Below, piece by piece: positions 24,038 through 32,754 of a stretch of DNA of 64,000 nucleotides (position 1 is the first letter of the stretch; each line of letters opens with the position of its first letter). The DNA comes from Caldimicrobium sp964493015 (lineage in GTDB: Bacteria > Desulfobacterota > Thermodesulfobacteria > Thermodesulfobacteriales > Thermodesulfobacteriaceae). A program made the position numbers and the translations under genes. The stretch covers positions 1-64,000 of the forward strand of contig CAZBLU010000006.1 in the NCBI GenBank assembly GCA_964493015.1, read 5' to 3'. The notes below the pieces were generated by a model. The model searched no databases. It saw nothing but the letters and a program-made list of their open reading frames with translations, and was not told where the DNA came from.

Positions 24038-25697
24038 CCTCTACCTTAATCTCAAGCCTTTGTGAATAGTTATTAATATATGGGTAGCCTGCAAGTAGAT
24101 GGATGCTTTCAGGACATATCTGATTGAAATAGAGGGCATAGAGTTCTTTTGCTCCGTCTCTTAATAAAAATTTTGTATGCTTCTCTTTGAGATATTCGCA
24201 GCTTTTTACTTGAAAGCCCTTGAGGGCAAGAAGAGGTGGCTCATGTCCTATGCCATAGGGAGGAAACTCTCTGATGATGGATAGGTTTTCTTCCAGTAAA
24301 AGTTCAGCTACAGTGGTTTCTGCCTCTACATAAAGGGCGGGTTCTTGGGTAGAGTCTTCTAAGGGTAAATCTCGCAAAATCTTCTCTAAAGTCTTAAGGT
24401 TTTCACGGAGTATTTGAAAGCCAAAGGCCTTTTTATGTCCTCCTAATTCCAGAAAGAGCTCTCTATAAGGCCATAGAAGGTCAAGAAGATCAATACCCTC
24501 AGGACTTCTTCCAGACCCATAGGCAAGGCCATTTTCCAAACTTACAAGAAGAACAGGCCTTTCATATTTTCTCTTCAATCTATTAGCTAAAAGCCCAAGC
24601 ATAGCCCTGGGAATACCCTCAAAAACTCCTAAAATTACCCTATGGTGTGCCATAGAGTTAGTTTCTCTATCTATTTTCTCCCAGATTTCTCCTTCTAAAA
24701 GCTGTCTTTCCCCATAGATATCTTCTAAAATTTTAACAGCCTCTCCCTCTACCGCCTGATCATCCTTAGCAAGAAGGTTAAAAAGGAGCTCTCCCTTGCC
24801 TAAGCGTCCACAGGCATTAAGGCGAGGTATAATTTTAAAGTGAAGATCCTCCTCTGAGAGGGGTAGCTTCAAATTAAGACTTTGGATAAGCTCCTTTAAG
24901 AGGGGATGACTTGGTTCAGAAAGATCACGAAAGCCAAAATAGGTAATAATTCTATTTTCTCCTACAAGGGGAACCATATCTGCTAAAGTGGCAAGAGCTA
25001 CAAGTTCTAAGTATTCTCTAAGAGAGGGAGGCTTCATTTCTTTAAAAAAACCTCTTTGATAGAGATAGCTTCTTAATCCTCGAATTAGGGCCAGAGCAAC
25101 CCCTGCACCACAGAGGTAGTGAAAGGGTGAGTCCGTAGGGGTCAATTTCCCAGAAACTATATAAGTCTCTGGTTTCTGCCTAATTTCATGATGATCAGTA
25201 ATGATTACCTCCATACCCAACATTTTAGCGGTATTAACCGTCTCTACTGCCGAGATCCCCACATCAACAGTAATAATAAGCTTTACCCCACGCTCCTTAA
25301 AAATGGGTAAAAATTTACTATGAAAACCATAGCCCTCCTTATTTTTGTCAGGTATGATCACCAAAGGGGGAATCCCTGTGATTTTTTTAAGAAAATCATA
25401 AAGTATATAGGAGCCCACAATGCCATCTACATCAGAATCTCCATATATACCAAGGGCCTCTCCTCTCTCAAGACTAACCGAGAGCCTTTTTACAGCTTCA
25501 AGCATGCCAGGTATCTCAAAGGGAGAACCCAAATCAGTAAGTTGCGGAAAGAGAAATCGATAGGCAGAACTTACCTCCTGAAAGCCTTTATTTATTAGAA
25601 TTTGAGAAATAAGGGGAGTGAAGCCACCTTCCAGTATAAAAGTATAGAGTAGCTCCCTTGATGGAAGCTTTTTGATCCAAAGCCTTTCTCGCTTCAT
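24024..25697 (-). CDS. recJ: Single-stranded-DNA-specific exonuclease RecJ
   Basis: A 5'-3' exonuclease of recombination and mismatch repair, 557 residues. DHH-family motifs: GDSDVDG (86-92), VDVGIS (144-149), TDHHE (167-171) and GAGVAL, with DHHA1 near the end marked by GSGRSPEGIDLLD and LGGHKKAFGF. First gene of the minus-strand run recJ-dgt-formyltransferase-cpoB. Upstream lie two ACATGT palindromes spaced 21 bp. Confidence 0.95.
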   Translation of the reverse strand: MKRERLWIKKLPSRELLYTFILEGGFTPLISQILINKGFQEVSSAYRFLFPQLTDLGSPFEIPGMLEAVKRLSVSLERGEALGIYGDSDVDGIVGSYILYDFLKKITGIPPLVIIPDKNKEGYGFHSKFLPIFKERGVKLIITVDVGISAVETVNTAKMLGMEVIITDHHEIRQKPETYIVSGKLTPTDSPFHYLCGAGVALALIRGLRSYLYQRGFFKEMKPPSLREYLELVALATLADMVPLVGENRIITYFGFRDLSEPSHPLLKELIQSLNLKLPLSEEDLHFKIIPRLNACGRLGKGELLFNLLAKDDQAVEGEAVKILEDIYGERQLLEGEIWEKIDRETNSMAHHRVILGVFEGIPRAMLGLLANRLKRKYERPVLLVSLENGLAYGSGRSPEGIDLLDLLWPYRELFLELGGHKKAFGFQILRENLKTLEKILRDLPLEDSTQEPALYVEAETTVAELLLEENLSIIREFPPYGIGHEPPLLALKGFQVKSCEYLKEKHTKFLLRDGAKELYALYFNQICPESIHLLAGYPYINNYSQRLEIKVEDVKL

Positions 25698-25712
25698 GTG
25701 ATTTTATATTGT

Positions 25713-25741
25713 AACATGTTGAAAAAAAAAGAAAACATGTT
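25713..25741. repeat. Two AACATGTT palindromes 21 bp apart in the recJ-galE divergent region
   Basis: AACATGTT occurs at 25713-25720 and again at 25734-25741. Each is a perfect 8-bp palindrome, and their 21-bp spacing is two helical turns. A TATAAT at 25774-25779 serves the galE direction. The pair is a candidate operator for a dimeric regulator controlling one or both genes. Confidence 0.5.
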
Positions 25742-25821
25742 AAAGCTAAAAAAAATTTCGAAATATTTTATATTATAATCTATAAATATGGATAATTTTG
25801 CCTAAGGAGAAGGTTTTCAAA

Positions 25822-26820
25822 ATGGGTAAAAGTGCACCAAAAAGGGTGGTAGTTACAGGGGGAGCTGGATATATTGGTTCTCATGTGGTTAAGCTTCTTA
25901 CTAAGGCTGGTCACGAGGTGGTAGTGGTTGATAATCTCTCCACCAGTAGCGGTAGAAATCTTCTCTACGGCAAACACCATAAAATAGACCTAAGGGAAGA
26001 AGATAGCTTATTCAGACTTTTCAAGGAATTTAAGCCCCATCTTGTTATGCATTTTGCTGCCTTTATTGTGGTGCCAGAAAGTGTAGAGAGGCCTTTGAAA
26101 TATTATTACAACAATGTAGGTAATACCCTTTCTTTACTCTCTGCCATGCAAAAGGCGGGGATAGATAAGTTTATTTTTTCCTCTTCGGCAGCGGTGTATG
26201 GAATTCCAGAGGAGATACCTGTTCCTGAAGAGGCAGAGATGAGGCCCATAAGCCCCTATGGGGAATCCAAGGCAATGGTGGAGAAGATTCTGAGGGACAT
26301 GAGTAAGGCTGGGGAGATAAAGTATATTTCTTTGAGATATTTCAATGTGGCAGGTGCTGATCCTGAGGGGGAGCTTGGTCCTGCCTATAATCAGCCAACT
26401 CATCTAATTCTCAGGGCTTTAAAGACTGCAAAGGGTGAGTTCCCCTATTTAGAGATTTATGGCACTGACTATCCCACGCCTGATGGCACCTGTGTGAGGG
26501 ATTTCATCCATGTGATGGATTTAGCCGAGGCCCATGTCTTAGCCATGGAATATCTTTTAGAGAAGGGGGAGTCCTTAGTGCTTAACTGTGGTTATGGAAA
26601 GGGCTATTCTGTTAGAGAGGTGGTTGCTGAGGCAAAGAAGGTTACAGGGATAGATTTTGAAGTAAGAGAAGTAGGGAGGAGACCTGGCGATCCCCCTATA
26701 CTAATAGCCAAGACTGATAAGATAAGGCAAATACTTGGTTTTAGGCCACGTTTTGAGGAGCTTTATATAATTTTGACTCATGCTTGGGCCTGGGAAAAAA
26801 AGATTCAAGGAGGAGGTTAA
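25822..26820 (+). CDS. galE: UDP-glucose 4-epimerase
   Basis: Extended short-chain dehydrogenase/reductase, 332 residues, interconverting UDP-glucose and UDP-galactose (or the GlcNAc pair). The NAD motif is GGAGYIGSH (13-21), the catalytic segment SSSAAVYG is at about 120-127, and Y146-x3-K150 is the active pair; NYFNVAGA-type and VRDFIHV motifs follow. ATG 25822 was chosen over the in-frame TTG 25798, which would put the AAGGAG ribosome binding site inside the gene. It feeds surface polysaccharide synthesis. Confidence 0.93.
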   Translation: MGKSAPKRVVVTGGAGYIGSHVVKLLTKAGHEVVVVDNLSTSSGRNLLYGKHHKIDLREEDSLFRLFKEFKPHLVMHFAAFIVVPESVERPLKYYYNNVGNTLSLLSAMQKAGIDKFIFSSSAAVYGIPEEIPVPEEAEMRPISPYGESKAMVEKILRDMSKAGEIKYISLRYFNVAGADPEGELGPAYNQPTHLILRALKTAKGEFPYLEIYGTDYPTPDGTCVRDFIHVMDLAEAHVLAMEYLLEKGESLVLNCGYGKGYSVREVVAEAKKVTGIDFEVREVGRRPGDPPILIAKTDKIRQILGFRPRFEELYIILTHAWAWEKKIQGGG

Positions 26821-26825
26821 GAGGG

Positions 26826-27788
26826 ATGGAAAGAGTTAAGATAGCTATTGTTGGGGCTGGCCCTGCAGGTATTGCCTGCGGAATTGAGGCCAAGGTTGCA
26901 GGGATTGACCCTGTGGTTATCTTAGAGAAGGCCCCTCATGTCTGTGATACCATTGAGAGGCTATTTAGACCAGGGAAACGTGTAGATGCCGTCTATAGAG
27001 GGGTTGATGTTGCTCCTATTGGGGTCTGCAGGTTTGAAACGGAATCTAAAGAAGAATTTTTGGCAAGGATAAAGAAGTGGATAGAGGACTATGGACTTGA
27101 TATTAGGTTGCAAAGCGAGGTAAATTACATTAAACGTTTGGAGCAGGGGTATGAGATAACCGTCAATAGAGAACCCAAAATTTTGTCTGATTTTGTGGTT
27201 GTGGCAATTGGCATTTTTGGTCAACCCAAGAAGCCAGACTATCCTATTCCTAAGGAGATAAGGGATAAAGTATTTTTTGAGCCCCCAAATATCTGTCCTG
27301 CAGGTGGGAAGGTCCTTGTTGTGGGAGGGGGAGATACAGCGGCAGAGGTTGCCTCTTTTTTATGTCCCAAGTGTGAGGTCTATTTGTCTTACAGGAGACC
27401 ACAGTTTTTCCGGATTAATCCTGTAAATCTTAAAATCCTGGAAGAGAAGGTGGCTGAAGGGAAGGTAAAACTTCTTATGGGCACAGATATAGAGAAAGTG
27501 GAAGCAGAGGATGGAAAAGTAAAGGTCTATTACAAGGATGGCCGCACTGATATCTATGATTTTGTTTATTATTGTCTTGGTGGGAGCACTCCTAAGGGTT
27601 TTCTGAAATACATAGGGGTGGAGTTCGATTTAGAGGATCGTCCAAAGGTTGACGAGTATTTTGAAAGCAATTTACCAGGGCTTTTTTTGGCTGGGGATAT
27701 AGCGGTGCCTAAGGGAAGTATACAGCTTGCTTTTAATACAGCCCATATTATAATTAGGCGCATCAAAGAGAAATACCTATGTCGGTAA
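26826..27788 (+). CDS. Thioredoxin-reductase-like flavoprotein without redox cysteines
   Basis: A 320-residue NAD(P)/FAD oxidoreductase. The FAD motif GAGPAGIACG is at about 10-19, the NAD(P) motif VVGGGDTAAEVA at about 165-176, and the C-terminal FAD contact GLFLAGD near 293. The CxxC of thioredoxin reductase is absent, so it resembles the YpdA/ferredoxin-NADP-reductase-like branch rather than TrxB. The start at ATG 26826 follows GGAGG. The 3' end overlaps the SNF transporter by 10 bp. The electron acceptor is unknown. Confidence 0.75.
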   Translation: MERVKIAIVGAGPAGIACGIEAKVAGIDPVVILEKAPHVCDTIERLFRPGKRVDAVYRGVDVAPIGVCRFETESKEEFLARIKKWIEDYGLDIRLQSEVNYIKRLEQGYEITVNREPKILSDFVVVAIGIFGQPKKPDYPIPKEIRDKVFFEPPNICPAGGKVLVVGGGDTAAEVASFLCPKCEVYLSYRRPQFFRINPVNLKILEEKVAEGKVKLLMGTDIEKVEAEDGKVKVYYKDGRTDIYDFVYYCLGGSTPKGFLKYIGVEFDLEDRPKVDEYFESNLPGLFLAGDIAVPKGSIQLAFNTAHIIIRRIKEKYLCR

Positions 27789-29287
27789 AAAGAGAAGCCT
27801 GGGCTTCAAAAGTTGGGTTGATATTTGCGGCGGCAGGTAATGCTGTAGGTCTTGGTAATCTCTTGAGGTTTCCCTCAAAGGCTGCCCTCTATGGAGGGGG
27901 AGCCTTTATGGTCCCTTACTTTATTTCCCTTCTTCTTCTTGGGCTTCCCGTGATGCTCCTTGAATGGGTAATCGGGAGATATGCTGGCAAAAGGGGCCAT
28001 GGCTCTATGACAGGTATTATTGGCCTCTTTTTTAACCATGCCTCTTGGGCAAGAGTTCTCGGCTCTATAGGGGTTGCTATTCCTGTGCTCATAGTTATGT
28101 ATTACCTTTGGATAGAGTCTTGGACCTTGGGATTTGCTATCTATTCTCTAATTGGAGCTATCCCTGAACCTGTGATTTCTGAGGATCCCAAGGTAGCCAT
28201 GGAGCCTTATGTGAACTTCTTTAAGGCCTATACAGCTCCTTCTTTCTGGGCTGGGGTCTTTTTCTGGCTAACCCTGGCAATTAATTGGGTTATACTTCAG
28301 AGGGGTGTGGTCAGGGGGATTGAGATAACGGCTAAGATAGGAATGCCTGCCTTGATAATTTTGGGTATCTTATTAGGGATCCTTTCTCTTACTGCCAAAG
28401 GAGGTGCAGGCTTTGAGGGGTTAAAATTTATTTATAATCTTAATTTCTCAGGGATAAAGGATCCCATGACCTGGATTGAGGCTTCTGGCCAGATTTTTTT
28501 TACTCTTTCTCTGGGCATGGGTGCGATTGCCACTTATGCTAGCTATGTAAAACCTAAGGAAGATGTGGTAAAGGCTGGCCTTTATACAGCCTCTGTAAAT
28601 GAATTCATTGAGGTTATCATTGGAGCAAGCATTGCTATTCCTGCAGCTTTTGCCATGTTTGGAGCCTTAGCTATTCCAGAGCTTGCTAAAGAGGGAACCT
28701 TTAGGCTGGGATTCATGACCATGCCTGCCATATTGATGAGTCTACCTTTGGGTCAGTTTATTTCTTTCTTATGGTTTTCCCTTCTTTTTATAGCGGCCCT
28801 AACTTCCTCTCTTGCTCTTATTCAGCCCTTGGTTGCCCTTTTTGAAGATGAAATGAAGTGGAGCCATACCAAGGCGGTTACTGTCAGCATGCTTTTTGTG
28901 GTTTTAGGGGCCCATCTTTGTGCCTTTGTGCCCAATTTTCTTGATGAACTTGATTTTTGGGCTGGAGCTGTTTTCTTACTCCTCTTTGCCCTGATTGAGA
29001 TTATTGTTTTTATCTGGGTTTTTGGGATAGATAATTTTTACAGAGAATTAACTACTGATACTGCACTTAAGCTTCCCAAGGCCTTTGTTTATTTGACAGC
29101 CATTGTGTCTCCCCTTTTTATTTTGTGCATAGGCTATTTTTGGTTTAGCGAAAAGATTTTAGAGGTATTGAGAGAGCCAGATCCCAATAAGTGGTTAGCC
29201 CGTGGTTTTATAGTCCTATTTCTGATCTTCTTGGGAATCATAGCGGTTATTAGTAGAAAAAGGGTTCTTGAAGGTCCTCGGATTTAA
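27779..29287 (+). CDS. Sodium-dependent transporter, SNF (NSS) family
   Basis: A 502-residue LeuT-fold membrane protein with about 12 hydrophobic helices. The TM1 signature AAGNAVGLGNLLRFP (about 18-32) forms the Na+ and substrate site. Other NSS features are the TM6 region FFTLSLGMGAIATYASY and long loops between. Prokaryotic members import amino acids with Na+. It is coupled to the flavoprotein by a 10-bp overlap, an unusual pairing. The substrate cannot be told. Confidence 0.9.
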   Translation: MSVKREAWASKVGLIFAAAGNAVGLGNLLRFPSKAALYGGGAFMVPYFISLLLLGLPVMLLEWVIGRYAGKRGHGSMTGIIGLFFNHASWARVLGSIGVAIPVLIVMYYLWIESWTLGFAIYSLIGAIPEPVISEDPKVAMEPYVNFFKAYTAPSFWAGVFFWLTLAINWVILQRGVVRGIEITAKIGMPALIILGILLGILSLTAKGGAGFEGLKFIYNLNFSGIKDPMTWIEASGQIFFTLSLGMGAIATYASYVKPKEDVVKAGLYTASVNEFIEVIIGASIAIPAAFAMFGALAIPELAKEGTFRLGFMTMPAILMSLPLGQFISFLWFSLLFIAALTSSLALIQPLVALFEDEMKWSHTKAVTVSMLFVVLGAHLCAFVPNFLDELDFWAGAVFLLLFALIEIIVFIWVFGIDNFYRELTTDTALKLPKAFVYLTAIVSPLFILCIGYFWFSEKILEVLREPDPNKWLARGFIVLFLIFLGIIAVISRKRVLEGPRI

Positions 29288-29309
29288 GATTAAAATTAAA
29301 GTTGATGGA

Positions 29310-29381
29310 GCCGGCGTAGCTCAGCGGCAGAGCAGTGGATTCGTAATCCACAGGTCGTGGGTTCAATCCCCACCGCCGGCT
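29310..29381 (+). tRNA. tRNA-Thr (anticodon CGT)
   Basis: Cloverleaf with acceptor GCCGGCG/CGCCGGC, D-arm GCTCAGCGGCAGAGC, anticodon stem GTGGA/TCCAC around TTCGTAA (anticodon CGT), and T-arm GTGGG-TTCAATC-CCCAC. CCA is not encoded. It lies 23 bp after the SNF transporter. Confidence 0.95.
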
Positions 29382-29463
29382 TGTGGTTAAAGGGTCTCAC
29401 AAGGGTGTTTCCTTTTTTCTCAGAGGATTTAACAAAAATTTAACATTTTAAATCTGGTCATAA

Positions 29464-29655
29464 TCAGTTTTTTTTGTCTTATTTCTTGTCTTTGCCTTTG
29501 GAGGTGGAGTTTCTAATAATAAAAGTAAGACGGGAGTAGCCAAAAGTGGAAAGGAGTGGCTTGTCAAACTTAACATTCAAAAGGTTACAATCCAAATTTA
29601 CTTCAAAGAAAGGTTTCTTGCTGAGGCTGTCTATCAGGAACTTAAGAAAAAGTAA
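29464..29655 (+). pseudogene. Open 63-codon stretch without a start codon, probable gene remnant
   Basis: A frame opens after the TAA at 29461-29463 and runs to TAA 29653-29655. The translation begins with a signal-like run SVFFVLFLVFAFGGGVSNN, then a Lys-rich stretch ending AEAVYQELKKK. The composition looks coding, but no ATG, GTG or TTG occurs before the hydrophobic part and no ribosome binding site is present. I read it as the remains of a small exported protein. The rest of 29382-29706 shows no other gene. Confidence 0.4.
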
Positions 29656-29706
29656 GAGCTTGTTAAGATGGTAAGGAAACTCAAAAGAGAAATTTGCGCA
29701 GGCCTC

Positions 29707-29735
29707 TTGTTAAGATGCTTATATTAAAATATAAT
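29707..29735 (+). promoter_or_regulatory. Promoter of the DegT aminotransferase gene
   Basis: TTGTTA (29707-29712), 17 bp, TATAAT (29730-29735). The -10 overlaps the in-frame ATG at 29734, so that ATG cannot be the translation start. Transcription from about 29742 would include GGAGGGG and the TTG at 29764. Confidence 0.65.
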
Positions 29736-29763
29736 GAAAACCAAACAGTTATGGAGGGGATTC

Positions 29764-30897
29764 TTGTCATCAATTATACCTTTTTTAGATATAAAAAGGG
29801 CCTATCAGGTTTATGGCCATCTCCTTGAGGAAGCTGTAGTAAGGGTCCTAAAAAGTGGTCAATATCTTAATGGACCAGAAACTGAGGCCTTAGAAAGAGA
29901 ACTTTCCCAATATTTAGGGGTTAGGTATGCAGTAGGTGTCTCTTCTGGAACTGAAGCCCTCTATCTAATTCTTAAAGCCCTTGACTTGCCTAAGGGTTCA
30001 TATGTCCTTCTTCCTTCTTTTACCTTTGTAGCAACCTGTGAAGTTGTAGTGAGGGCTGGACTTATTCCCCACTTTGTCGATGTTGAGGCAGAGAGTGGGA
30101 ATATTTCTCCTCAGGCCTTAGAGGAGGCTTATAGTGTATTAATTTCTCAAGGTAGGCAAGTTTCAGCGGTGATAGCCGTAAGCATTTTTGGTATCCCTGC
30201 GAGATTAAGGGAAATTGCTGAGTTTTGTGCAAAGAGGGGACTTTATTTAATTGAAGATATCTGTCAGGCCTTTGGGGCAGAGTTAGAAGGTAAAAAGGTA
30301 GGAACCTTTGGGATAGCCAGTGCCACCTCCTTTTACCCTACCAAAACACTTTCTTGTGCTGGGGATGGCGGAATGGTCTTTACCCATGATGAAAAGCTTG
30401 CCCAAAAAATTAGGATTTTAAAAGAGCATGGGCAAACAGGCTCTTATTACTATGAATATCACGGAGTTAATGGACGCATAGATGAGATCCAGTGTGCTAT
30501 TCTAAGGGTCAAGTTTCAGTATTTCCAGAGAGAAAAGACCCTAAGAGCTGATTTAGCCTCATTCTATGAAGAGGAATTAAGGAAGATCCCTCAAGTTAGG
30601 CTCCTTGTGCCACCCCATGGGAGTAATCCCAATTATTCCATCTTCTCCATAAGAGCTGAAAAGAGGGATGCCTTGAGAGCTTTCTTAGAGAGAAATGGAA
30701 TTTATACGCGGATCTATTATCCTCTTCCTTTGCATCTGCAGCCTGTTTATCGGGAGCTTAAATTTAAAGAAGGGGATCTTCCAGAAACAGAGGCCTTGTG
30801 TAGGGAGATCTTAAGCCTTCCTTTCTATCCCTATCTTAAGCTTGAAGAAGCTAAAAGAGTGGTAGAAATGATTGAAGCCTTTTATGAGGCAGGATAA
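29764..30897 (+). CDS. DegT/DnrJ/EryC1 sugar aminotransferase
   Basis: A PLP-dependent aminotransferase acting on keto-sugar nucleotides, 377 residues from TTG 29764. Family features: IPFLDIKRAYQ at the N-terminus, SSGTEALYL (cofactor phosphate loop), EDICQAFGAE with the Asp that contacts PLP, and the Schiff-base Lys in SFYPTKTLSCAGDGGM. The start is set by GGAGGGG 4 bp upstream and by the promoter position. The next gene overlaps in the extended reading but starts 13 bp after this stop. The sugar product is unknown. Confidence 0.9.
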   Translation: MSSIIPFLDIKRAYQVYGHLLEEAVVRVLKSGQYLNGPETEALERELSQYLGVRYAVGVSSGTEALYLILKALDLPKGSYVLLPSFTFVATCEVVVRAGLIPHFVDVEAESGNISPQALEEAYSVLISQGRQVSAVIAVSIFGIPARLREIAEFCAKRGLYLIEDICQAFGAELEGKKVGTFGIASATSFYPTKTLSCAGDGGMVFTHDEKLAQKIRILKEHGQTGSYYYEYHGVNGRIDEIQCAILRVKFQYFQREKTLRADLASFYEEELRKIPQVRLLVPPHGSNPNYSIFSIRAEKRDALRAFLERNGIYTRIYYPLPLHLQPVYRELKFKEGDLPETEALCREILSLPFYPYLKLEEAKRVVEMIEAFYEAG

Positions 30898-30910
30898 TAT
30901 GGGGTCTGTC

Positions 30911-31681
30911 ATGGAAATAAGGATTTCTATACCCTTTGAACTACTCAAAGAGAAATACCTTGAGCCTCTTTTAGAAAAGGGCTTACCTGTAGAGATTTCC
31001 TTAAAACCTGAAGTCCTTGATAAGGAGGACAGAAGGGCTTTTAGAGCTGTAGCTAAGAGATTAAGAGAAAAAGGGCTTATCCCTACAATCCATCTACCCT
31101 TTATGGATCTCTCTTTAGCAGGTTTTGACACCTGGATACGCAAAGTAAGTTTAAAGAGACTTTTTCAGGGTATGGAGATTGCCTCTATTTTTGAGCCCCT
31201 TCTCTGTGTCTTTCATTCAGGATATCATCCAGATTATCACCGGGAAACTAAAGAGGAGTGGAGAAAAATCTTTATAGAAGAAAGCCTTCCTCAAATATTA
31301 GCTTTTTCCTGCTCGCTTGGTTTAAGGCTTGCCTTGGAGAATACCTTTGAGCCAGATCCTTCCTTCATGAGGCCTATTTTTGAGACCTATCAGGGAGAAC
31401 TAAGCTGGTGTTTTGATCCTGCCCATGCCCGAGTGTTTTCTGAAGTTGAAGAATTAGCTTGGCTTGAAGAGCTTTATCCCTATCTCCGAGAGATGCACTG
31501 TCATGACAACAGAGGAAAATGGGATGATCATCTTGCCTTAGGGCAGGGGATTGTTAAGTTTCCAGAGATTTTTCAATTTTTAAAGAAGCATTCAGCCCTT
31601 CCTCTCCTAACCATTGAGGCTAAGAAGGAGGGGGATGCCCTTTCCTCTCTTGCTTACTTGAGCGAGCTTTTGAGGCCTTAG
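30911..31681 (+). CDS. TIM-barrel sugar isomerase/epimerase-like protein (AP endonuclease 2 family)
   Basis: A 256-residue protein of the xylose-isomerase-like TIM-barrel superfamily. Likely metal ligands are E in LALENTFEPD, D/H in WCFDPAHARVF, H in REMHCHDNRG with its Asp, and E in PLLTIEAKKEG. These positions match the sugar phosphate isomerase / endonuclease IV fold. Length and the DNRGKWDDHLALGQG segment favour the isomerase group. It lies behind the DegT gene. ATG 30911 was chosen because homologues start near MEIRIS; ATG 30899 is possible. Confidence 0.75.
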   Translation: MEIRISIPFELLKEKYLEPLLEKGLPVEISLKPEVLDKEDRRAFRAVAKRLREKGLIPTIHLPFMDLSLAGFDTWIRKVSLKRLFQGMEIASIFEPLLCVFHSGYHPDYHRETKEEWRKIFIEESLPQILAFSCSLGLRLALENTFEPDPSFMRPIFETYQGELSWCFDPAHARVFSEVEELAWLEELYPYLREMHCHDNRGKWDDHLALGQGIVKFPEIFQFLKKHSALPLLTIEAKKEGDALSSLAYLSELLRP

Positions 31682-31683
31682 TC

Positions 31684-32754
31684 ATGATTAAAGGGCTCTT
31701 TTACCTTCTATTGTTGAGTCTTTTTTTATTTGTTTTTCCCCTTAAAGCTCAGGAGGAGAGAGATTTACTTACAGAGCATATTGAGAATGTGGAGATTTTG
31801 CCAGGAGAACTTATTAGGCACCTCCCTCAGGATATCAATGCCCAGATAAGTTATTTTGTTAAATATTTTTCCACAGAGAAGAAAGAGGTTACTCAGAGAT
31901 GGCTAAAGAGGTGCGAGCCCTATCTGCCATATTTTCGTCTGATATTTAGGGAGGAGGGGCTTCCTGAGGATCTAATTTATCTTGCCCTTGTGGAAAGTGG
32001 TTGTAATCCTTTTGCGGTATCCCCAGCTAATGCTGTGGGAATTTGGCAATTCATTGAGGGCACAGCAAGACACTATGGTTTAAAGATCAATTACTGGATT
32101 GATGAAAGGAGGGATTTTCTCAAAGCTACCTATGCGGCAGCTCGTTATTTAAAGAGGCTTTATGAGATATTTGGGGATTGGAGGCTTGCTGTGGCAAGCT
32201 ATAATGCAGGAGAAGGAAGGGTGTCCAGAGCTCTTAAAGCCAGAAATCTTGCTGACTACTGGAAGCTCATGATGAGCGGAGCTATACCCTTTGAGACCTT
32301 TGCCTATGTGCCCCAGTGGCTTGCTATGACTATAATTGTGAAGAACCCAGAGAAATACGGTTTTGAACCTATAATAGAAAATCCTTGGGATTTTGTGGAG
32401 GTGGAAGTACCTGGTGGGCTTGATCTCAAGGCCCTGGCTTTAGCTGCAGAAACTGACTGGGATACCATAAGAAAACTTAATGCTGAATTAAGACGAGGGA
32501 TAACCCCACCTGAGACAAATTATCTCCTTAAGATCCCTTTTCCAGCCAAAAATTCCTTTTTTAAAAATCTGTCTAAGCTCAATTTAAGGGCAGTAACTTT
32601 AAAGACTGCCGAAGGAGAGTTCCAGGTCTTTGTCCTCGATGAAAGGGAGATGAATCCCTCTGCTGAGACAAAGGAGCCTCCTAAGAGGTCTTCTACTTCT
32701 AAGGGGGCGTCTTCCTCTAAAAGAACAACTCGGCAAAGGACGAAAAAGAATTAG
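31684..32754 (+). CDS. Membrane-bound lytic transglycosylase, MltD-like
   Basis: A peptidoglycan-cleaving enzyme of 356 residues. Signal peptide 1-22 without a lipobox, then an SLT domain (about 88-215) with catalytic E104 in LALVESGCNP, followed by AVGIWQFI and SYNAGEGRV. A weak LysM-like segment follows (about 243-290, LALAAETDWDTIRKLN). The C-terminus is a low-complexity Ser/Lys/Arg tail (about 325-356). The gene overlaps parB tail-to-tail by 4 bp. Confidence 0.9.
   Translation: MIKGLFYLLLLSLFLFVFPLKAQEERDLLTEHIENVEILPGELIRHLPQDINAQISYFVKYFSTEKKEVTQRWLKRCEPYLPYFRLIFREEGLPEDLIYLALVESGCNPFAVSPANAVGIWQFIEGTARHYGLKINYWIDERRDFLKATYAAARYLKRLYEIFGDWRLAVASYNAGEGRVSRALKARNLADYWKLMMSGAIPFETFAYVPQWLAMTIIVKNPEKYGFEPIIENPWDFVEVEVPGGLDLKALALAAETDWDTIRKLNAELRRGITPPETNYLLKIPFPAKNSFFKNLSKLNLRAVTLKTAEGEFQVFVLDEREMNPSAETKEPPKRSSTSKGASSSKRTTRQRTKKN

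Noticed and set aside
29380..29420. Terminator after tRNA-Thr (CTTGTG...CACAAG then T-run)
   Set aside because: Six-bp stem with a 12-base loop overlapping the tRNA end and a distant T-run; too weak to list.
29310..29735. Integration site of a mobile element at tRNA-Thr
   Set aside because: No integrase, no duplicated tRNA 3' end within the window.
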